A stretch of 64,000 bases of DNA from Diadophis punctatus similis (GCA_023053685.1 JALIGW010000001.1:228494434-228558433), one strand, 5' to 3'. Counted from the first letter of the stretch, positions 45,389 to 57,001 are shown. Translations and numbers: made by a program. The notes: generated by a model not told the origin, from the sequence alone.

Positions 45389-45663
45389 CAATGGTGGGCT
45401 GCTGCTGGTTCAGAACGGTTTGCATGAACCGGTAGTTCTGACCAACCGCTTCTGCCTACCCACCCTGGCACTAGCCTGTCCTTTTTATCTCACTCTTTGC
45501 ATTGTTCTCCGCCCATGCAGCGCAGCTTATTGCTGTGCCTCACCTGCTCTACTCACCACGACTATTTGCAATCAGTTTGAAGCTGCGCGAAAGGGAGGAA
45601 GCCGCACGTGCACGCTCATATTTCCAGCAAACCAGTTGTTAATGTATGTGCAGCCCACCTCTG
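45389..45663. mobile_element. hAT element with perfect TSD CTTATAAA
   Basis: The ends CAATGGTGGGCTGC and GCAGCCCACCTCTG are inverted repeats. CTTATAAA flanks exactly (45381-45388 and 45664-45671). The interior includes ACCGGTAGTTCTGACC and ACCAGTTGTTAATGTATG, typical of the cagtggtggg family at 7675 and 20035. Confidence 0.92.
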
Positions 45664-45671
45664 CTTATAAA

Positions 45672-47240
45672 TATAGTGAATGTTGAAGGTAAGCAGCAAA
45701 ATAAACACACAATGAAACATGTGGGTTCAGTAGTCTGCATTGTGCCCATATATTACAGTCACATCTCGCTGTGAAGCTCTGCTGCCCGCCAATGTTCCAG
45801 AGATTTAATTTGAAGGTGGTTTGTTCATTGCTACAGATAAAACTTCAGAGGACAAAAAAATTTCCAGAAAAGATTTAGTCCAATATTAAGGATTTTTTTT
45901 AGTGAACATGTGATGGGAAATGAAATATGGAGATCACATAACCTGAGAATTACAAAACAATTGTAAGCCATCTTCTCTCTATCATAGTGGGCAGCGTGTA
46001 AGTCCATCCTTAGAATCAGCTAATTGCTGCTGCTGAAATTTGGCTACAAAATGCTGATGGTTGTTTGAGATAATTTTGTTGCATTAAAAAAATTAGACTT
46101 TAGAATAATACTGAAATGGGGAGAGTGCTAGGAAATTCCAGGCTAACAATATGGACATATGCAGAGTTGATTGTTATTTGAGGGAGGCTTTCCTAATAAA
46201 AATATTGTCCCAAATGAGAATTTGGGAGGGGTGGTTCACATGATCTACAAAACTATGAACCTGACTAATTTTGTTCTGATATGCTAATGCTTAACAGTGA
46301 ATTCCCTTTGCTGATCATGTGAAGTGGAAGATACTGGCAGGCAAGTTTAATGTTAATATATATAAGTCAGTACCCTTGGTCCTGTTCCCACTTTCCCCCT
46401 ATAACCCAGAGAAAAGACTTGAAACCTCACAAATTGTGAGAATTAGTTATTCCACAACCAATGAAAAACAACAGAAGAGCAGATGTGAGTCTTGCAAAAC
46501 CAAAAGACAGATGTTAACAAATCAACCTGCTCAAAAGAAGGAGTTAAGTATTTGGTTATGTCAAGCAGAGAAGGATAAAGTAATGGAAGAAGGTTCAACC
46601 ACTTTTTCTAGGACTTACTCTATAATCGCAACACTTTAGTTATGATTTCCCAACTTTCTTCAGTAAATATTATTCATCAGAAATTTCTGAATCTACAGTC
46701 CTGCTTATTGGATGAAGCCTGGCAAGAATTATAACTTTATTGTCGATGTGTATAGCTACCAAAATGTACTTCTTAAGATCAATAGTAGGATTTACTTGAT
46801 CAATCCGGATTTGGATCAGCTATACCAAAAATACAAAGCATGTGGGGATTTTATGACGTACTTCCTCCAAGTTTTTCTAAAGATAGTGATTTCCAGGATT
46901 ATCCTGGAAAAAAGAAGCATTTGGAGTTTCTGTGGAGGCGGCAATACTAATGTATTTTTTACTTGGTTGTAAATCCCATGAAATTAAATAAAGATTAGAT
47001 AAGATTAGATAAATTTAGAATTGTAGAGAAAATCCTCAATATGTCCCTATGAGGATTTCTGTGAGCATAAGAGGTTAAAATATTTGGTTTATGAGTTGCC
47101 CTGTGGTTAAATTAAACAAATGAAATCAAATAGCAATTAAAAAAACAAAGAACAAACAGACTGAAATTGAAGAAGGCATCAAAGGCAAAAAATGCTAAAA
47201 AGATTTTAAAATATTCGTAGAGATAAATGGATAAGAAAGA
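45672..47240. other. Unannotated DNA
   Basis: No recognised mobile element. Frames at 46319-46639 (106 codons) and 46712-46972 (86 codons) lack recognisable domains. Confidence 0.45.
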
Positions 47241-47242
47241 GA

Positions 47243-47243
<1 letters not shown>

Positions 47244-47305
<62 letters not shown>

Positions 47306-47307
47306 AT
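47244..47307. repeat. (AAAT)n microsatellite
   Basis: About 15 uninterrupted AAAT tetramers. No LINE 3' UTR was recognised next to it. Confidence 0.97.
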
Positions 47308-47389
47308 ATCAGAAGATTTGTGTGCAGAATCCTCAAATTTCCCAGCCTCTGGTAGAGGATCCAAATAGAAATTCTTCCATCCCCACCAT

Positions 47390-47525
47390 TCTGTCAGAAC
47401 TGAAGATGCTTCTTGGATGAGAAGTGAAACGTCTTCAAGAGAAAAATCAAAGTCCAGTTGCTGTTTGAAAAAGCCCCTTTGGGACAACCATGACCTGGAT
47501 GACTGAGAATCTCCATAGACCTAGA
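47390..47525 (+). mobile_element. Penelope-like element end (tentative)
   Basis: Contains the ribozyme-like core (47397-47436), then GTCCAGTTGCTG, CCCCTTTGGGACAACCATG and CCTGGATGACTGAGAATC, identical in order to the forward copy at 10739-10850. There is no coding sequence. Assignment to Penelope-like elements follows from the hammerhead architecture reported in that group. Confidence 0.6.
47397..47436 (+). ncRNA. Hammerhead-ribozyme-like motif, family A
   Basis: Stem I: GAA (47397-47399) can pair with TTC (47434-47436). Core CTGAAGA is at 47400-47406, with one extra T before stem II. Stem II: GCTTCT (47408-47413) pairs with AGAAGT (47420-47425) around a 6-nt loop, with one G-T pair. GAAA is at 47426-47429. 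The self-complementary ACGT (47429-47432) has no loop, so stem III could only form between two molecules. Predicted cleavage follows C47433. Similar short-stem-III hammerheads are known in Penelope-like elements. Activity is unproven. Confidence 0.62.
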
Positions 47526-47954
47526 GGACCCAAAATTGAGGAAGACATATAACATCTATAGAGGTGAGAAAGGTATTTTTACAGACAAATAAGAAGAAAG
47601 AGAGAAAAATAAATACAGAAACAAGAAATTGAAAAAGAAAACAGAAAACAAAAAAGTTTTTTTCATTATAATTATGCCTTCTGCCCTTCTATCAACTAAT
47701 TATCTAATTTTCTCCAAGCTCTTTGTTTCATTTTTAATACTCAAATTATCTATTCATTTTTTCTGTTCTTTCATCCAAAAGTTAATATATGGATTCCAGT
47801 CTTTTAAAATAGTCTTATTTTCATTTTGACCAAACTGGAAAACTTTGCCATTTCTGCAAGTTCAGTTACTGGTAATTTAATAATCCAGTTTTCCATGGTA
47901 TGCATTTAATCGTTTTTGCAATTTTTTTTGAAAACAATAATACTGCCGCAGTTA
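47526..47954. other. Unannotated DNA
   Basis: A/T-rich, no recognised feature up to the hAT target site. Confidence 0.45.
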
Positions 47955-48195
47955 GTATATACCAGTGGTCCCCAACCTTTTTATTGCCGTGGACCGGTCA
48001 ACGTTTGATAATTTTTCCGCGGCCCACTGGGGGGGGGGGTTTGCGGCGTCGCGTTGATTATTACCCGTATGTTCCGGCGTATAAGACGACTGGGCGTATA
48101 AGACGACCCCCAACTTTTCCAGTTCAAATATAGAGTTTGGGATATACTCGCCGTATAAGACTACCCTTCCTACTATCTTTCTTTTTCTTTCTGTC

Positions 48196-48484
<289 letters not shown>

Positions 48485-48852
48485 CACACTTTATTGCATA
48501 CTTTCCTACAAGTAAGAATCCATCTGATGCCTTTTCTATGCATTTTATGACAAAGAACCAATAACAGGAACCCTTTTCTTCTACCTTGGATTTTTTAATT
48601 TCTTCACAATTGCAAGCTTTGTGATAGACAATTAGGCAACATATGCCTTGTACTGTGAAAACTACTTTGCTCTCTGTAGAACAAATGAAGAAACTTTCTG
48701 GCAACCCTCCAATATTGTCCAATAGGGACAATGGGATATTGAGAGAATCCCTGTGTTTGTGCTGTTTAATTTGTTGCTGCTGTAGCAGCTTCCTTGCTCC
48801 AAAGTGATATTTGTCTTTGAGTTGGTGGTTTCCATCATAGCATTGGTAATGA

Positions 48853-49018
<166 letters not shown>

Positions 49019-49044
49019 CAGGACGCCAAGTGCAGGGAACCGCA

Positions 49045-49609
49045 CCAAGCGAGGTAGGTGGGTGGGTTGCTCCCCTCCCCTCCCCTCGGAGGAAGAAGGA
49101 GCCTCTGTCACTGTCTCTCGCGGGGCTCCAGCTACCCGACTGAGTCCCCGACCGCGGCGCTGGCAGGGTTAAAGTGCATGGGAGGGAAGGAGAGCGCGCG
49201 CTACCGCTGCCGCTGCTGCTTTCGCTGCTCCGATATTTCTTCGGTGGGCGCGCGCGGGAGGAACTGCTGAGCAGAGGCACCCGGCAGCTTAAGGCAAGAG
49301 GCAGGCGGGAGACGCGGGCAGGAACCTGCCCCGATGCCACCACTTCTGGCATCTCCGTGCCTCTCACCCCGCTCGCCGGGTGCCTCTGCTCAGCGGTTCC
49401 TCTCGCGCGCGCCCACCGAAGAAATATCGGAGCAGCGAAAGCAGCAGCGGCGGCGGTAGCGCGCGCTCTCCTTCCCTCCCATGCACTTTAACCCTGCCAG
49501 CGCCGCGGTCGGGGACTCAGTCGGGTGGCTGCAGCCCCGCGAGAGACAGTGACAGAGGCTCCTTCTTCCTCCGAGGGGAGGGGAGGGGAGCAACCCACCC
49601 ACCGCTTGG
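49045..49609. repeat. Giant GC-rich hairpin, arms about 230 bp
   Basis: The left arm (49045-49282) and right arm (49379-49609) are inverted copies, for example CGATATTTCTTCGGTGGGCG on the left and CGCCCACCGAAGAAATATCG on the right. About 96 bp separates them. Arm similarity is high, with only small differences, which suggests recent origin or gene conversion between arms. Confidence 0.95.
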
Positions 49610-49838
49610 CTGGAGAACGGCGGGGATGTGGCCACGGCCGTTTTTCAGCTCCCCCCGGCTCGGAATTTTCAGTACCCGGCGTATAAGACGACCCCCGACT
49701 TTTGAGAAGATTTTCAAGGGGTAAAAAGTCGTCTTATACGCCGGCACATACGGTAGCAGGGCGGCCTGGTACCATTTGTTCTGCGGCCCGGTACCGGGCC
49801 GCGGACCGGGGGTTGGGGACCACTGGTATATACAATAC

Positions 49839-49931
49839 ATACATACTATACTATACTATACTATACTATACTATACTATACTATACTATACTATACTATA
49901 CTATACTATACTATACTATACTATACTATAC

Positions 49932-50022
<91 letters not shown>

Positions 50023-50128
50023 TATATTATATTATATTATATTATATTATATTATATTATATTATATTATATTATATTTATTATATTATATTATATTATA
50101 TTATATTATATTATATATTATATATATC
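49839..50128. repeat. Compound microsatellite (TATAC)n-(AT)n-(TATTA)n
   Basis: About 18 TATAC pentamers, then about 40 AT dinucleotides, then about 20 TATTA pentamers. It fills the space between two adjacent mobile elements. Confidence 0.97.
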
Positions 50129-50340
50129 TTATTTTTCGGAGTATAAGACACATCCTTTTACCCCCCAAAAGAGGGTGAAATTTTGGGTGTGTCTTATACA
50201 CCGAATGTAGCCCTACCCACCCGCCAGCCCTCACCCTTCAGAGGTTTTCAGCCTCTGTGCATCGCATTTTCAGCCGGTTCCAGCCGTTGCTGGCCACTGC
50301 TGCCCACCGCCGCTGCCCGCTGCCGCCACTGCTGCTGCCA

Positions 50341-50428
50341 CCATTGCTGGCTGCCGCTGCCGCCATTGCTGGCTGCCGCTGCCGCCATTGCTGGCTGCCG
50401 CTGCCGCCATTGCTGGCTGCCGCTGCCG
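50341..50428. repeat. 22-bp minisatellite, four exact units
   Basis: CCATTGCTGGCTGCCGCTGC plus CG repeats four times without change, and degenerate GCTGCC/GCTGCT repeats extend on both sides (about 50275-50535). Confidence 0.95.
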
Positions 50429-50573
50429 CCCGGCACCACTGCTGCCGCCGCCCGCCACCGTTGATGGCTGCCGCCGCCGTAGCCACCGTTTCTGGCTGCT
50501 GCTGCTGCTGCTGCTGCCCGGAGCTGCTGCCGCCGCCCCCACTCACCCCGAAGCGAGCAGCCTGACAGGTTTG

Positions 50574-50940
50574 AAGGATGACTGGAGGAGGAATTCTGAG
50601 AGTTGAAGTCCACTAGTTTTAAACTTGCCAAGTTTGAAGACCCCTGGTTTTGGAGTTAGGGGTGGTAAGGGTCTTCAAACTTGGCAAGTTTAAGACTTGT
50701 GGACTTCAACTCCCATTCCTGAGCAAGGATGACTGAAGGAAGAATTCTGAGAGTTGAAGTCCATTAGTTTTAAACTTGCCAAGTTTGAAGACCCCTGGTT
50801 TAGGGGTTAGGGATGGCAAGGGTCTTCAAACTTGGCAAGTTTAAGACTTGTGGACTTCAACTCCCATTCCTGAGCTATCATGACTGGAGGAGGAATTCTG
50901 GTAGTTGAAGTCCACAAGTCTTAAAGCTGTGAAGTTTGAA
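50574..50940. repeat. Tandem palindromic units, period about 151 bp
   Basis: Two full units begin GGATGACTGxAGGAxGAATT (50575, 50727), and a third partial unit begins at about 50878. Each full unit is itself an inverted repeat: TTAAACTTGCCAAGTTTGAAG opposite CTTCAAACTTGGCAAGTTTA. The unit is derived from the hAT foldback family at 54083 and 61716. Confidence 0.9.
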
Positions 50941-51117
50941 GTTTGTAAAAAGTGTACATGGTTGTAAAAAGTATACATGGTTGTAAAAAGTATTCTGCTA
51001 CACTAGCATTTTATTAAATAATATATTACTACACCATTTGGTTCAGAATACTTTTTTCCTTGTTTTCCTCCTCTAAAATCTAGGTGCGTCCTATACTCCG
51101 GTGCGTCCTATACTCCG

Positions 51118-51126
<9 letters not shown>

Positions 51127-51157
<31 letters not shown>

Positions 51158-51215
51158 TATATAATATAATTAATATAATATAATTATAATTAATATAATA
51201 TAATATAATATAATA
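51127..51215. repeat. (GT)n and (AATAT)n microsatellites
   Basis: About 15 GT dinucleotides (51126-51156), followed by irregular AATAT/TAATTAT runs to about 51215. Confidence 0.95.
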
Positions 51216-51425
51216 TATACTAATTGACCTCACCCCATTCCTAAGAGGTCTGTAAGGGGCGTGCATAAGCACACCAACGTGCCTACCGTCCCGTACTAAT
51301 GTCCCTTTTTATTCGTATCCTTTTCATGTATTCAAAATAAATGTTTATACTTTTATCTGTTTTCTTATATATACTTGACAAATTAAATAAATAAATAAAA
51401 TGAATGAATAAATAAATAAAATAAA
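51216..51425 (+). mobile_element. LINE 3' end, same family as 44590
   Basis: ATTGACCTCACCCCATTCC, AAGAGGTCTGTAAGGGGCG, TGCATAAGCACACC and a tail of AAATA repeats match the 3' UTR at 44590. Only about 200 bp is present. The 5' end abuts the microsatellite. Confidence 0.85.
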
Positions 51426-52095
51426 CAATATTAATTTCCCATATTTCTTTTCTTATTCCTTGTCCATAAAACCTAATAGGAGTAATTCTGGTTTCAACAT
51501 AACATTAATCCGTAATTTTTTTGCATTACTGTATGGATTTGTACCCAGATTTCTTTTGCTTTTTCACAAAAGTCTCTCTTCCCTTTCCACACTTCCAAAA
51601 CATAACAGAAATTAATACTTTCTAGAAGGGTTATTTGTTAATGGTTAACTTTTAGAATTGTGATGCTTTAAAATGTATGACTTTTCCCATTTTGAAACTG
51701 ACAAGATATGTAAAATTGTCTGTAGGCGAAAGAAATTAAAAAAGGGAAGGCATAGTTATCAACCTGAAGTGTATTGAGAAATGCCAAGCCAGCAATCCCT
51801 TATAACCTTTTATAATATCACAGACATTTAAAATTACAGTGTCCCTCTTCCCATATTCCTTTCTAAGTTGACATATAATTTTATTTATTAGAATTTATAG
51901 TGATGTCTTTCTTATTGTTGAAATGGAAGGCAGTCTCTGTAAATCTTTCAGATTTCTAATCATATAATTTTGGGCATGAACTCAATTTCTAAAGAAGTAA
52001 ACCTGGAGACATAGGATTTAGGGGACTGTTTTGTTTTGTTCTTTTGGTTGTTTATGTAATTTAATGCATTGAGTGAGAATAATAGAAGAGCATTT
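51426..52095. other. Unannotated DNA
   Basis: AT-rich, no recognised gene or repeat. Confidence 0.45.
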
Positions 52096-52103
52096 GTATA
52101 GCC

Positions 52104-53339
52104 CAGTGATGGCGAACCTTTTTTGGTTCGCATGCCAAAAGGGGGGAGCGTGGGGGGGCGGAACGTTTCCGGCCTCCGGAGGATCTCCAGGGGGGTGGGG
52201 AAGGCCATTTTCGCCCTCCCCAGGCTCCTAGAAAGGCTCTGGAGCTTGGGGAGAACAAAAAAGGGCCTTCCCCACCCCCTCCGGAGGCTGGAAACAGCCT
52301 GTTTTCTGACTCCCAGTGGGCCCAGAAGGCCCGAAAATAATGAGTGCGCTGGACATGAACTCGCGTGCCTATCGTAAGGTGACCAGACGTCCCGATTTTG
52401 GCGGGACAGACCCGCTTTTTCATCATTTGTCCCGCGTCCCGCCCGTCCTCTAAAAAGTCCCGATTTTTTGAAAGAATGCACGACTAGGGCATTCTTTCAA
52501 AAAATCGGCCTGAAAGGCAGCAGGCCTCTCAGCTCGGGCCGGCCGTGGGCGGCGGGCGGGCGTCCCGCGTTGTTGACTCCTCCGGCGGCGGCTGGAAGCT
52601 GGGGGGAGGGGGAAGGGAGGCTGCTCCTCCTCTCCTTCCCCCGCCCCATCCCTAGCCCCGCCCTCGGAGGCGCCGCTGCTGTTGGGAGGGGTGAGGGACG
52701 AGGAGCCGTCGCCGCTTTGAGTTTACGAGCGGCGCAAACAGCCCTTCCTCGTCCCCCTCCCCTTTCTTCCCCCCGTCGCCTCGCTGCCGCCGTTGCCCTG
52801 GGGCCGGGCGGGCGACCGGGAGACCGCGGGGCTTGGATGCTTGGAGCAGGTAAGCTGCCGGCTGCCTCCTTTCCCCGTCTCCCGCCTCCCATTCGTTGCT
52901 TGCCAGCCCGGCCGAAGGGAAGGCGGGAGGCGAGGAAAGGCCTCCCTGAAAGGGAGGCGCAGCCCTTCGGGAGCCCGCCTCCCTTTCGGGAGGCCTTTCC
53001 TCGCCTCCCGCCTTCCCTTCGGCCGGGCTGGCAAGCAATGAACGGGAGGCGGGAGACGGGGAAAGGAGGCAGCCGGCAGCTTACCTGTCGCGAGCTGCAG
53101 GCATCCAAGCGCCCTCCCGCCTCCCCCCCTCTCCCCCCCACCTCACCTGGACGCCGACATTTGCTGTTTTGCCCTCTGCGCATGCGCAGCGTTCTGCGCA
53201 TGCGCAGAGGGCAAAACAAATGGCGGCGCCCAGGCGCCCCCCCGTCCCGCTTAAAAATTAAAAAATCTGGTCACTTTGGCCTATCAATATGGCTCCGCAT
53301 GCCACTTGTGGCACATGTGCCATAGGTTCGCCATCATGG
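52104..53339. mobile_element. hAT element (gatggcgaacc family), TSD GTATAGCC/GTATAGCG
   Basis: Begins CAGTGATGGCGAACC, ends GGTTCGCCATCATGG. The flanking octamers (52096-52103 and 53340-53347) differ only at the last base. Host parts have CATGCCAAAAGGGG, CCCTCCCCAGGCTCC and ATGGCTCCGCATGCCACTTG, as in 24499. Without the nested element at 52375 the host is about 320 bp. Confidence 0.93.
52375..53278. mobile_element. Nested hAT-type foldback element, TSD GCCTATCG/GCCTATCA
   Basis: The left end TAAGGTGACCAGACG and the reverse-complemented right end CAAAGTGACCAGA are inverted repeats. Flanking octamers (52367-52374 and 53279-53286) match at seven of eight positions. The interior is strongly GC- and CpG-rich and built of palindromes: 20-bp perfect arms at 52460-52479/52489-52508, arms of about 115 bp at 52831-52950/52985-53110, and a CGCATGCG-rich hairpin at 53165-53217. 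Long frames (up to 285 codons) are composition artefacts. Confidence 0.9.
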
Positions 53340-53347
53340 GTATAGCG

Positions 53348-54082
53348 TTTTCCAGAAATTTATGCTGCTTAGGGCCCCAATCCTGCTAGGGCCCCAATCC
53401 TGCTAGGTTCAAAAAAGGATGTTTTTCAGCAGTACTTTGAGGTATGAATTTTGTACCTTCTTATAGTTGAGGATTTATTTAATGGAGTTTTTAAATTGTT
53501 TCTCCATGTGAAAGTATAACATTATGTACATTTTACCTTATTTACACAATAGCTTATGTAAACTGCTCAGAGTCTAGTATGATTGGAGCAACACATTATC
53601 CCATTTAAATAAGTCCACTATTCTGGGTATTCTAGTTCTGAAGAGAAGTATTTTGCTTACTGTAGAAAGGAGCTGTGTCTTTGAAGTGTGAATGCTCCTC
53701 ACCTCTCAATAATCCAAGTAATCCATTAATATAGGCTATTATGATAATAGTGATCCATCAAGGACTTCATGCTATATAATGCATTCTTAATCTTCTGATT
53801 GTGTTACTGTAATCCATCTAAACCATTTTTAAACACAGAATTCCCACCTGTTTTGCACTCTTATCTATTCTAAATGCAAGCGTCAGGCCAGGTCAGGTCA
53901 AGAACCAAGAAAGACACATAGATTTACTTCTGCGGATTTATCTACTTCTTTTATTGTTCCCTACCTATAGACAGAAATCTTGCCAAACTAAAACAACTAT
54001 TTGCGTCACTAAATATATCCTCTGAGAATTCTTAGGGAGGGGCCTTTGTTAATCATCTTTCTCCTAACCATACTATCTAAGC
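53348..54082. other. Unannotated DNA
   Basis: Contains a short tandem duplication of AGGGCCCCAATCCTGCT near 53372-53408. Nothing else recognised. Confidence 0.45.
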
Positions 54083-54217
54083 CAGGGGTTCCCAAACTTG
54101 GCAACTTTAAGACTTGTGGACTTCAATTCTCAGAATTCTCCAGCCAGCTATGCTGGCTGGAGAATTCTGGGAGTTGAAGTCCACAAGTCTTAAAGTTGCC
54201 AAGTTTGAAGACCTCTG
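54083..54217. mobile_element. Palindromic hAT MITE with perfect TSD ATCTAAGC
   Basis: The whole 135 bp is close to a perfect palindrome: CTTTAAGACTTGTGGACTTC at the left and GAAGTCCACAAGTCTTAAAG at the right. Ends are CAGGGGTTCCCAAAC and GTTTGAAGACCTCTG. ATCTAAGC is repeated exactly on both sides (54075-54082 and 54218-54225). Confidence 0.95.
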
Positions 54218-54225
54218 ATCTAAGC

Positions 54226-56993
54226 TTTGCTGCCTCTTCGTCATCCGGAATGCAGTTCCTCCCTCCTGGGAATCCAGACTACATTTCAATACAGCAAGAA
54301 AAGATAATAATAATGTGGATGATATGGAAAAAATTAACTAAATCAAAACTGAATAATTTTTATGGAGATGTTTATAAACAACCAGAGTAGACAGAGCTTA
54401 AGACTTTTTCCTATTTCATGAAAGAAACCTTCCTTCCTTCAGTCTTAAATTCTGTCTTCTTGAAGAACCATTTTTGTTCTTCTGATTGGTTCATCAACAG
54501 GAGGTGCTTTGCTGATAGGACAACATGGCTTTGCAGGGAGGGACTGGCTGAAGGAGTATCAGTGAGGAACTTCGTTAATTAGCCAGAAGGGGAGTACAAT
54601 TAGGGAAACAAGAAATTAGGGAAGACAAGTTTTCTGCAATGAGGTGGGTCGGAAAATGCATAATCTTGGTATACACAGCCAGCAAGAGGCAGTCCATTTT
54701 CTTCTCACAGCATACTCATACACTGATGAATAGCAGGAGTTGCTGCTGATGGACACTAGTAGAAGAGTTATGTGGGCAACATCATATCTTATACAATATA
54801 CAGTATCTGTTTACCATCTCGCATCTGGACTTGTTCACATTGGGTTACAAAGAGTATTGGGTTACTAGATCACACTGATTACCCTGGGAATGAATATATT
54901 TCTTATAGCTTCATCTCCAGAACTGAGAATGGTAGTTGGAAGTGATTTTCTGACCATCAGAAGATAGGGTGAACAATCCAACCTTATTTAAAAGGGGAAG
55001 AATTTTAAGAGAAAAATTAAATATCCCAAGGGTTGAGATGATGTTACTGTACTATGCTAAAAATAAGACATTGTTTTTCTGATCCTATATGTTTTATCAC
55101 TTCCAAGTCTGATAATTATAGTAGAATATACAATAAAGGAAGAGCTGAACTACATTCAGTTAAAGTTGATGCAATGACTTCAGGAAATTTATTCAATGGA
55201 ATAGGAAAAAGTCTTCAGCTCTGTTTTTTAGCTAGAAGACAGAGAACTTTTCTTTTGGGTTCATTTATCAATGTCCAGAAAAGTATTTCACAGTAGGTAC
55301 AGGTACTGTTCTTGTCCAAAGTCTAGAAATAACAAAATAATCAAATGTGCCAGTCATAAACGACGAGGTAACCATGCAACATTACACATGAACATTTGAA
55401 AGATAAATATCCTTATTAAACTAATGAAGCAAAATATCTTAATATAAAAAGTTTCTTGGGGAAGGGAGATACAGGAAAACAGTGAATGACAGTAATTACA
55501 CCAGAGTTTTAAAAAAAACCCAGACTAGCTAAACAAATACCATAATTATCCTCCTGAAGAAAGTACTGGCTTAGGGTTTATCAGTTGCTTTAAGTTTAGG
55601 GCATACTATTACACTGAAGATTAAGGGCTTTCAGATTTCCCTTTTTATTTTAAGATTATTTGATCCATTTTGATCAAGTCTCTGATTACAAAACCCTGTA
55701 TTTTCCATAAATCATCTGTGCTATTTGGTATATCCTATAATAGCTATTCCTTGTGTGAATTTATCTCCCTTAATAATCTGTTAAAATTTACTTTAGCAAT
55801 TGATGAAATTATGAACCATAAAAATGGATATAAATGCAATATAAACAAGGCCTATCAGTTTTCAGTAATACTGGCAAGTTATAATGGAATTGGTTTTTGT
55901 ATTCTATTTTTCTATTTTTAGTGTTTGGCTAAAATCCCAAGAGATGGGAAACTCACATTTATTTATTTGTTAGTTAGATATAGTCATTTGGTCTCTGGAA
56001 GAATGCTTTTTGAGGAAGTTGAAAACTTGTGTGTGACATTATGTGTTCACACATTGCTGTAAAGTAGAATGTGGTTTGTCTGTTCTTAGATTAGTGTGTT
56101 GTGTGAATTAGCCAGTTGTGTCTTACTCAACTTAAACTGATTTAGCTGTGAATATAGAGTTATCTTAATTAAAGGTGGGGCTTTGTTGTCTAATGATTAT
56201 GTAAAAAATCTTTGGAAAAAAAATGCAAATCACTGTTCTTGAAGCAGATTTCCATCCTTATTTCCATATATAGTTTTCTTGGCAGCAGGATAGCAAGTTT
56301 GCCACTAGCTTTTTACATGAAACCCTTGGTTTCCTCTTAGATTTTGGCTTTTATGTTCTAAAATAGAGTGATTGCAGTGTCCCATCAAATGAACATGATG
56401 GGCAGATGGTAGTCCTAATTGAAGTTGCAAACATTGCTTTTTTTTCCTTCCTGGAAAATGAATCAGTACTTGGAACTGGAATTTTAATTCCAGCTGATTA
56501 GTCAGCTTCTGTGCTGGTCATGCTAATATTCCAGAGTCTAGATTATTAAAGGTTACCTTATTTTCCAGTAGATGAAATAAACCGAGGCATGCCGATTAGT
56601 ATTATTGAAGTAGTTTTGGCCATTATGATCAAATCTCCATGTCTATATAACAGTCTTGTAGGTCAGATTTTGTCCCTTGTTGTCCAAATCTTTCAGTCTT
56701 TTTTCTCTGCACAAGCAATTACAAACTATTTACTGCAGCTGTTGTAGAAAGACCTTTAATAACATCCTATTTAGTTAAGTACAATTGTTAGACGAGGAGA
56801 TTATGAGAAGAATAAGTTTTGTTTGCCTACACGTGCATAATATGTAGAATGGGCCTGTTTAGAGCTAGAGGTTGATAGACACAACGTAGTGTGAAAATTA
56901 TCCCATTTGTAATTAGCAATACAACTTTTCTGCAATTTTGTTGTGAAATTCCTTTATAAAATATCCCTGTTCCATTTGGGTTTGCTCCCTTTA
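54226..56993. other. Long repeat-poor stretch, possible conserved non-coding DNA
   Basis: No gene, SINE, LINE or MITE recognised. The part from about 56.1 to 57.0 kb has homeodomain-like words (TTTGTAATTAGCAATAC, CTTAATTAAAGG) and no simple repeats, like many vertebrate conserved non-coding elements. Conservation is unverified. Confidence 0.35.
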
Positions 56994-57001
56994 CTTTAGA
57001 T

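Larger units (their letters stand above)
50129..51126. mobile_element. MITE-like element with tttttcggagtata ends
   Basis: The left end TATTTTTCGGAGTATAAGAC and the right end GTCCTATACTCCGAAAAATA are inverted repeats. The right terminal block GGTGCGTCCTATACTCCG is present twice in tandem. The interior contains a GCC-rich minisatellite and three palindromic 151-bp units. There is no coding capacity, and the reading frames with long Ala runs are repeat artefacts. Confidence 0.83.

Noticed and set aside
47963..48063. Primate or mammal-type hAT family name
   Set aside because: The ccccaacc ends resemble widespread vertebrate hAT repeats, but exact family naming needs a database search.
50248..50631. 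Alanine/glycine-rich open frames around the GCC repeats
   Set aside because: Produced by the 22-bp minisatellite and GCTGCC repeats inside a MITE-like element.
52468..53325. 285- and 240-codon open frames on both strands
   Set aside because: They lie wholly in a GC-rich palindromic transposon. Simultaneous long frames on both strands reflect low stop-codon frequency, not coding.
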